Shown here: piece after piece, positions 6,621-10,138 of the stretch | Layout of the letters: every line of letters starts with the position of its first letter | Position numbering within the stretch: the first letter of the stretch is position 1 | NCBI GenBank assembly: GCA_045128175.1 | Contig: JBGVRF010000120.1 | Coordinates: 1 to 10,138, forward strand | DNA from: Scatosoma sp045128175 | GTDB lineage: Bacteria; Bacillota; Clostridia; Christensenellales; Borkfalkiaceae | DNA: 10,138 nucleotides | Direction of reading: 5' to 3' | Position numbers and translations under genes: made by a program | The notes under the pieces: generated by a model | The model's input: the letters and a program-made list of their open reading frames with translations, nothing else | Databases searched by the model: none | Told to the model about the DNA's origin: nothing

Positions 6621-6801
6621 ATGTTTGACGTAAAAATAACGCCGTAATGCAATCATCAAATGGATAAAAAAATGGTTCGATGAAAACGGTAACGACTGTA
6701 ACGAAGTTGTAGGTATCGGGCGGTAAAGTTTCCTCCACCGTCGCCTCTTTATGCGTGAAAGCTTTCGGAAAAGAACGCGTTATCGGAGTTGATGCCTAAC
6801 A
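6621..6801 (+). pseudogene. nadE: Remnant of ammonia-dependent NAD(+) synthetase (nadE-like), N-terminal part only
   Basis: Four nucleotides after glnN, an ATG opens MFDVKIT and then hits a stop. In a second frame (from 6655) the DNA reads IKWIKKWFDENGND and then CNEVVGI. In a third (from 6719) it reads GGKVSSTVASLCV and then KAFGKERVIGV, and a further shift gives MPN at 6792. Joined, this is the conserved N-terminus of NadE, which amidates nicotinic acid adenine dinucleotide with ammonia or glutamine. The PP-loop motif SGGKDSS is damaged: the Ser codon is incomplete at the frameshift and the Asp is Val. After about 6800 nothing resembles the remaining roughly 200 residues. Several shifts, an internal stop, a lost key residue and a missing C-terminus point to a real decayed gene, not a sequencing slip. 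The right boundary is approximate. Confidence 0.75.
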
Positions 6802-6901
6802 AACAGCGTACAAGACCGTTATATGACGAAGTGCAACGACGATTAAACTGAATAAAATCGGTGGAAACAGCGTTAAAACAAAGTTCTTATCGGTTTATAA
6901 T

Positions 6902-6940
6902 AAATGTTGGGATATGGGAAAAATATCTCAACATTTTTTT
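6902..6940 (+). terminator. Intrinsic terminator downstream of glnN and the nadE remnant
   Basis: Arms 6902-6915 and 6923-6936 pair over 14 positions with a single G-U, around a GGGAAAA loop. The run of seven T (6934-6940) partly belongs to the right arm. The orientation suits the plus-strand glnN transcript. On the minus strand the tail is only T-poor TTTATTATAA, so termination of the cupin transcript here would be weaker. Between 6801 and 6902 I see no gene. Confidence 0.85.
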
Positions 6941-6992
6941 GTAAAAGAGCATAAAAAAGAAACATAAAAAGAAAAAATCCGTTATTTATTCC

Positions 6993-7322
6993 TTACTGTT
7001 GCGGAACGACGGCATAGAAACACAAATCGTCTTTTCCGACGTTGATCAGCGTATGCTCGCTCCCCTTCGGGCAATAATGGCAATCGCCTGCCGATAAAAA
7101 CTCTTCCGTTCCGTCGCAAATCGCTTTACCCTTCCCTGAAAGAATAAAGATGATTTCCGAAGAAGGAACGTGTCTATGCAAGCCAATGGTGGCACCAGGT
7201 ACGAGTTTACCGCGCAAAATTTTATTTTTCTCGTCCACGTACATATTGGCGATAAGCGCGCCTTCGCCACCGTAAAACGCTTTCAGTTCCGTCTCTTTTA
7301 TCTCGTCGAATTTAATAATCAT
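6993..7322 (-). CDS. Small single-domain cupin (Cupin_2 fold)
   Basis: A 109-residue protein that is essentially one cupin beta-barrel. Motif 1 is complete, G43(x5)H49-x-H51(x4)E56(x6)G63. Motif 2 is also complete, G79(x5)P85-x-G87(xx)H90(x3)N94. His49, His51, Glu56 and His90 are the expected divalent-metal ligands. Such proteins include isomerases, dioxygenases and sugar- or ligand-binding sensors; nothing here identifies the substrate. Two cysteines (81 and 84) flank motif 2. The ATG at 7322 has GAGG about 6 nt upstream and starts 9 nt after the flavin reductase stop, so the two genes form an operon. A role together with the flavoprotein is inference. Confidence 0.85.
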   Translation of the reverse strand: MIIKFDEIKETELKAFYGGEGALIANMYVDEKNKILRGKLVPGATIGLHRHVPSSEIIFILSGKGKAICDGTEEFLSAGDCHYCPKGSEHTLINVGKDDLCFYAVVPQQ

Positions 7323-7331
7323 ACCGGCCTC

Positions 7332-7892
7332 TTATTTCAACTTTAATCCGTCGGAAAATGCCTTACCGACCTTTTCGCCAAGCTTATAATATCCATGCGT
7401 GTCGCAATCGTAACAAATGGGCTCAAATTTCGTCAGATCGATTTTGCCGTTTGCGTCCAAAATGCTGTCGTCCACATTGACATTGACAACTTCGCCGATA
7501 CAAATCTCCGTTTCCGTATCATAGCTGACAAGCTTACATTCCAGAACAAGCGGCAGCTCTTCGATGATCGGCGCGTTGACAAACTCGCTCTTTGTGGTAT
7601 GCCAGCCCGTTTTTGCGAGTTTATCGCATACCTGGTTACCCGAAACCACGCCAACGTAATCGGCGGGAACGACGTTTTTCGCGTCGGCGATCGCTACCGT
7701 AAACGCCTTCGTTTTTAAAAGATTTTCCACCGTTTTATGCGTCGCACTCAAACAAATGGAAACCTGTGCCGTATCGCAAACCGTTCCCCACGCCGCATTC
7801 ATAGCGTCGGGAACTCCGTTCTCGTCATACGTGCCGACGATCAGTACAGGCAATGGGTAAACGTACGCTTTTGCTTTTAAATTTTTTCTCAT
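7332..7892 (-). CDS. Flavin reductase-like FMN-binding protein (flavoredoxin type)
   Basis: A 186-residue protein with the flavin reductase-like split-barrel pattern. An N-terminal PLPVLIVGTYDENGVPDAMN block (13-32) is followed by AWGTVCD, then the ATHKTVENL block at about 50-58. The DYVGVVSG block lies near 78-85. The C-terminal signature ends with HGYYKLGEKVGKAF (166-179). Relatives bind FMN and act as electron-transfer flavoproteins (flavoredoxins) or NAD(P)H:flavin reductases; the partner is unknown. I chose the ATG at 7892 because AGGAGA lies 8 nt upstream. A TTG at 7916 is in frame but lies upstream of that site and inside a palindrome. First gene of a two-gene operon with the cupin, driven by the promoter at 8023-8051 with a leader of about 125 nt. 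Confidence 0.88.
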   Translation of the reverse strand: MRKNLKAKAYVYPLPVLIVGTYDENGVPDAMNAAWGTVCDTAQVSICLSATHKTVENLLKTKAFTVAIADAKNVVPADYVGVVSGNQVCDKLAKTGWHTTKSEFVNAPIIEELPLVLECKLVSYDTETEICIGEVVNVNVDDSILDANGKIDLTKFEPICYDCDTHGYYKLGEKVGKAFSDGLKLK

Positions 7893-7913
7893 AATTTTAT
7901 TCTCCTGTTTATC

Positions 7914-7930
7914 CAACGTTCAAAACGTTG
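7914..7930. repeat. Perfect palindrome in the flavin reductase leader, candidate operator
   Basis: CAACGTT (7914-7920) and AACGTTG (7924-7930) are perfect inverted repeats separated by CAA. They lie about 22-38 nt upstream of the flavin reductase start codon and just upstream of its ribosome binding site in the transcript. This could be a repressor operator or an RNA hairpin near the ribosome binding site. On the plus strand it is followed by a T-rich run, but no plus-strand gene precedes it. Confidence 0.5.
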
Positions 7931-8022
7931 CTTTTTATTTTTTACTATCCGTAAAAATCCGATCGAATACGTCTTGACCGCAATTCCGGTTACGCGAAAC
8001 GACCGTACGGGGCGATACTATC

Positions 8023-8051
8023 ATTATACCATAAAATCAAGAGGATATCAA
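8023..8051 (-). promoter_or_regulatory. Extended -10 promoter of the flavin reductase-cupin operon
   Basis: On the minus strand -35 TTGATA (8051-8046) is followed after 17 nt by a perfect TATAAT (8028-8023), with TGG directly before the -10 (TGn, extended -10). Expected start near 8016, giving a leader of about 125 nt to the ATG at 7892. This accounts for most of the gene-free stretch 7893-8176. Confidence 0.85.
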
Positions 8052-8103
8052 GAGTTTTTGCAAAATACGCGTCTTTCTCGTCTTGCGATCAGTCCCATAA
8101 TAC

Positions 8104-8159
8104 AAAAAGATTCTATAATGTGCGGATACAGAAAAAAATCCCGACGTTATAGAATCTTT
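8104..8159 (-). terminator. Terminator of the ABC transporter operon
   Basis: AAAGATTCTATAA (8106-8118) and TTATAGAATCTTT (8147-8159) are perfect 13-bp inverted repeats around a 28-nt loop that can add a few inner pairs. Read on the minus strand, the hairpin lies 18 nt after the permease stop and ends in five T (8108-8104). The stem is AT-rich and the loop is long, so it is less typical than the other terminators here. Confidence 0.6.
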
Positions 8160-8176
8160 CGTTCTTCAATATATTT

Positions 8177-8992
8177 TTATACCAAACTCGTTTTTCTCAG
8201 CACTACGTTGCTGATCGCCCCGATCCCTACGGCGAACAACGCGCCGCCCACCAAACACATAACGACGTTTACGATCCCCGAATCAAGTGGCGTCATCATC
8301 GGTATCATCGTGAAAAGCAACATACTTGCACCCAGCGACAATAAGATCGAAAGCCATGCTTTTTGTTTAGCCGCAACGCTCATCACCAAATAGATCGAAA
8401 CGAATACCAACATTAAAAATATCTTTGACAGCATACACATAATGATCCCGCCGACGCCAGCCTTTCCCGCGTCAAAAGGAAGTCCTGCGATCGCGCCTCC
8501 GATCATCGCCCCGATGAAATATGCAAGTAGCATACAAACGCCACAGACAAACCCTATCAAGGTTTTGGATATGACGTAGTCCGTTTTCTTCGAACGTACG
8601 GTGAAGAGATTTTTCGCATAGCCGCTTCTGAAATCTTCGGCAACGAACAAGCAAACCAAAACCGCCGCTAAAAAATACATCATATTTATGTTACACATAC
8701 TCGTTAAATCCATAGACATTGCAGCGCCTTCGCCGCTGAACGAGCCGATGGATTGCCATGCGTTGGTAAAGCCTTCCATAACCGTCTCCACGCCCGTCGT
8801 CGGATCTACCGTAGTGGTACCCGCCATCATCGACGTCATTACAACCACCAGGATCGGGATCACAAAACTGATACCCGCCATGATATAGAAGAGCGGCATG
8901 GTAAACATTCTCCGAAAATCCACGGATAACATACTTTTTAATCTTTTTCCAAAGCTTTGTGATTCGAATTTCACCTCTTTTACCGTTTCCAC
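8177..8992 (-). CDS. ABC transporter permease (ABC-2 type)
   Basis: A 271-residue integral membrane protein. I see six hydrophobic segments at about 33-56, 100-118, 141-168, 180-204, 212-231 and 238-260, and a 40-residue loop (57-99) between the first two that probably faces outside. A short amphipathic N-terminus precedes them. The AEDFRSGYAKNL block after segment 2 is typical of the ABC-2 permeases that pair with bacitracin- or lantibiotic-export ATPases. The substrate cannot be told. The start is GTG at 8992 with AAGGAGG 9 nt upstream, 1 nt after the ATPase stop, so the pair is co-translated. A terminator follows 18 nt after the stop. Confidence 0.88.
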   Translation of the reverse strand: METVKEVKFESQSFGKRLKSMLSVDFRRMFTMPLFYIMAGISFVIPILVVVMTSMMAGTTTVDPTTGVETVMEGFTNAWQSIGSFSGEGAAMSMDLTSMCNINMMYFLAAVLVCLFVAEDFRSGYAKNLFTVRSKKTDYVISKTLIGFVCGVCMLLAYFIGAMIGGAIAGLPFDAGKAGVGGIIMCMLSKIFLMLVFVSIYLVMSVAAKQKAWLSILLSLGASMLLFTMIPMMTPLDSGIVNVVMCLVGGALFAVGIGAISNVVLRKTSLV

Positions 8993-8993
8993 G

Positions 8994-9897
8994 TTATTTG
9001 CCCTCCTTTTTCGACATCAGTTCGATATAATATTCTTCCAAACCGATTTTGTTTTTCTTTATCTCGTTCACAACGTATCCGTTTTTATACAGGTAGTCTA
9101 CGATCGTTTCCGTATCGTCCACGTCGTATATCCGAAGATACTCTTCCTCTTCCCGAACGTTGTCGAATTTTTTCCGCAAAACAGCTTTGGCGCCTTTCAT
9201 ATCTTTCGTTCTGACGGATACGAAAACACGCGCTCTGCTTTCCCATATCCTTCGCGGAAAGCTCCTGGATCATTTTGCCTTGACGGATGATGCCGTAATG
9301 CGTGGCGATCTTTTCAAGCTCTCCGAGAATGTGCGAGGAGATGAGAACGGTACAGCCGTATTTTTGCGTAATGTCGATCAAGATCTCTCGCATGATCTTC
9401 ATGCCGTCCGTGTCCAGCCCGTTGATCGGTTCGTCCAAGATCAGCAACGCGGGATCGCCGAGTAGCACCATTGCAATGCCGATACGCTGTTTCATACCGA
9501 GCGAACAGCTTTTGAATTTGATACGGGCGGAATCTTCCATTCGGACGATTTGAAGCACTCTGTTGATTTCCTCTGCGGGATTTTCAAGTCCGAGGTTGAT
9601 GGCTTGCATCATCAAGTTATCCCACACACTGGAGTTTGGGAAACAGCCTGCGTTTTCGATCAAGGCACCGACGCGTACCCGCACGCCGGGATCAGTATAG
9701 TCTCTGCCGAACAGCTTGATCTCCCCGCCGTCCGGAACAAGGTGTCCGCAGATAAGCTTTTCCGTCGTGGATTTTCCGCTTCCGTTTTCCCCGATAAAGC
9801 CGTAGATCGCCCCGACGGGAACGGTCATATTCAGATTGTCGACCGCATACATACCGCGAAAACTTTTCGATAAGTTTCTGATTTCGATCGCGTTCAT
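8994..9897 (-). CDS. ABC transporter ATP-binding protein, frameshifted near residue 218
   Basis: Nucleotide-binding subunit for the permease that follows. From the ATG at 9897 (AAGGAGG 9 nt upstream) the first 218 residues are a complete ATPase: Walker A GENGSGKST (36-44), signature CSLGMKQR (131-138), Walker B LLILDEP (151-157), D-loop and H-loop His189. The usual Q-loop glutamine is replaced by Glu in ALIENAG (Glu81), common in bacitracin/lantibiotic-type exporters. After ELSAKDM the frame is lost at GGGAAAG (9244-9238). Removing one G gives ELSAKDMESRARVFVSVRTKD and runs to the TAA at 8994-8996, 1 nt before the permease start, for 300 residues. The span of 904 nt is one base over a whole number of codons. 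Unshifted translation would end at 9085 with an unrelated tail. Confidence 0.88.
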
Positions 9898-9939
9898 TTG
9901 TTTACGCCTCCTTAGCCTTACAATAAATCTATTTTTTAT

Positions 9940-9945
9940 ATTATA
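9940..9945 (-). promoter_or_regulatory. Probable -10 box of the ABC transporter operon
   Basis: A perfect TATAAT on the minus strand, 43 nt before the ATPase ATG, in an AT-rich stretch. The best -35 candidate, TTTACA, is 20 nt away, which is too far for a standard promoter, so only the -10 is called. From 9898 to 10076 I see no gene. Confidence 0.5.
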
Positions 9946-10076
9946 CACTTTTGGTGTTAATATTTTGTAAAAATTTTGCTTTTAAAAGGTAAATTTTACA
10001 CGCCTCGGAAATTTTTCTTGCTCATTTTTACCCTTTTTCGGCAAGACTCCCGTTGTTACGAGAGCCTCGAATCTCG

Positions 10077-10097
10077 TTTTGGTTCGGTAAACCAAAA
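10077..10097. repeat. Small hairpin beside the tRNA terminator
   Basis: TTTTGGTT (10077-10084) and AACCAAAA (10090-10097) pair perfectly around CGGTA. The right arm shares bases with the left arm of the larger palindrome at 10092-10131, so the two hairpins compete. Function unknown. Confidence 0.45.
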
Positions 10098-10131
10098 ATA
10101 AAGACACCCTTGGGGGTGTCTTTATTTTTGG
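10092..10131 (-). terminator. Large palindromic intrinsic terminator after the tRNA
   Basis: Arms 10092-10109 and 10114-10131 are perfect 18-bp complements (outer CCAAAAATAAAG, inner GACACCC) around TTGG. The symmetrical A and T runs could terminate in both directions. On the minus strand it lies directly after the tRNA 3' end, and the arm includes the encoded CCA, so I assign it to the tRNA transcript. Confidence 0.85.
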
Positions 10132-10138
10132 AGCGGGA
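10129..10138 (-). tRNA. 3' end of a tRNA gene, probably tRNA-Gly (cut by the window edge)
   Basis: The minus strand ends TCCCGCTCCA. That reads as the 3' acceptor strand TCCCGC, a T discriminator and an encoded CCA. A T discriminator with a GCGGGA acceptor partner is typical of tRNA-Gly. A terminator follows at once. Only ten bases are visible, so neither anticodon nor cloverleaf can be checked. Confidence 0.5.

Noticed and set aside
6802..6901. Continuation of the nadE remnant
   Set aside because: No frame in this stretch resembles the rest of NadE, so the remnant was ended near 6801.
8114..8119. TATAAT on the plus strand
   Set aside because: No -35 box at a usable distance and no plus-strand gene downstream; it is part of the inverted repeat of the ABC operon terminator.
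9238..9246. Programmed -1 frameshifting at G GGA AAG in the ABC ATPase gene
   Set aside because: The heptamer fits a slippery site, but the -1 frame reaches a TGA after about 15 codons. The downstream coding frame needs a +1 change, so a one-base insertion explains it better.
9996..10025. Tiny minus-strand open frame MSKKNFRGV
   Set aside because: Nine codons, no clear ribosome binding site at proper spacing and no resemblance to a known leader peptide.
10058..10077. tRNA T-arm-like hairpin (ACGAGA ... TCTCGT with TTCGA in the loop on the minus strand)
   Set aside because: The loop is 8 nt, not 7, and no acceptor, anticodon or D arm can be found around it.

Overview
The window looks like chromosomal DNA from an anaerobic low- to mid-GC Firmicute, most likely of class Clostridia. 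This is an inference. It rests on a type III glutamine synthetase (GlnN), a split glutamate synthase with a built-in ferredoxin domain, the DapF/DapL route to meso-diaminopimelate, strong AGGAGG-type ribosome binding sites, near-consensus sigma-A promoters and many hairpin-plus-U-run terminators. No phage, insertion sequence or CRISPR is visible.

Left block (1-4300, minus strand): an operon that reads gltB1-like glutaminase, ferredoxin-fused gltB2-like FMN synthase, gltB3-like GXGXG subunit, dapF, dapL (cut by the window edge). Junctions are 1-4 nt gaps or overlaps, so translation is probably coupled. The first three genes make glutamate from glutamine and 2-oxoglutarate. DapL uses glutamate as amino donor to make LL-diaminopimelate, and DapF epimerises that to the meso form for lysine and cell wall.

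Centre (4218-6616): the glutamate synthase operon and glnN are transcribed divergently from a 311-bp region between start codons. Each side has a TTGACA-17-TAAAAT promoter. At or within a few nucleotides of each predicted transcript start is a short hairpin with a six-base loop (AAAGGC on the glt side, AAAGAC on the glnN side). In each case that hairpin overlaps the left arm of a strong intrinsic terminator lying before the gene. Loops with A at position 1 and G at position 4 are the hallmark of RNA targets of ANTAR antitermination proteins (NasR, EutV). I read this as paired attenuators that switch ammonia assimilation (GS and GOGAT) on together. It is the most interesting thing in the window. 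No ANTAR gene is in view, and only one hexaloop per leader is visible instead of the usual two. Between the promoters lie two CCATAACGA repeats exactly 22 bp apart and a nested dyad.

Downstream of glnN (6617-6992): a decayed N-terminal fragment of an ammonia-dependent NAD synthetase gene (nadE-like), with several frameshifts and an altered ATP-binding motif, then a good terminator.

Right block (6993-10138, minus strand): a flavoredoxin-like flavin reductase with a small cupin behind a strong extended -10 promoter. Next is a two-gene ABC exporter whose ATPase gene carries a one-base frameshift after the catalytic core. At the far right edge are a large palindromic terminator and the last ten bases of a tRNA, probably tRNA-Gly.
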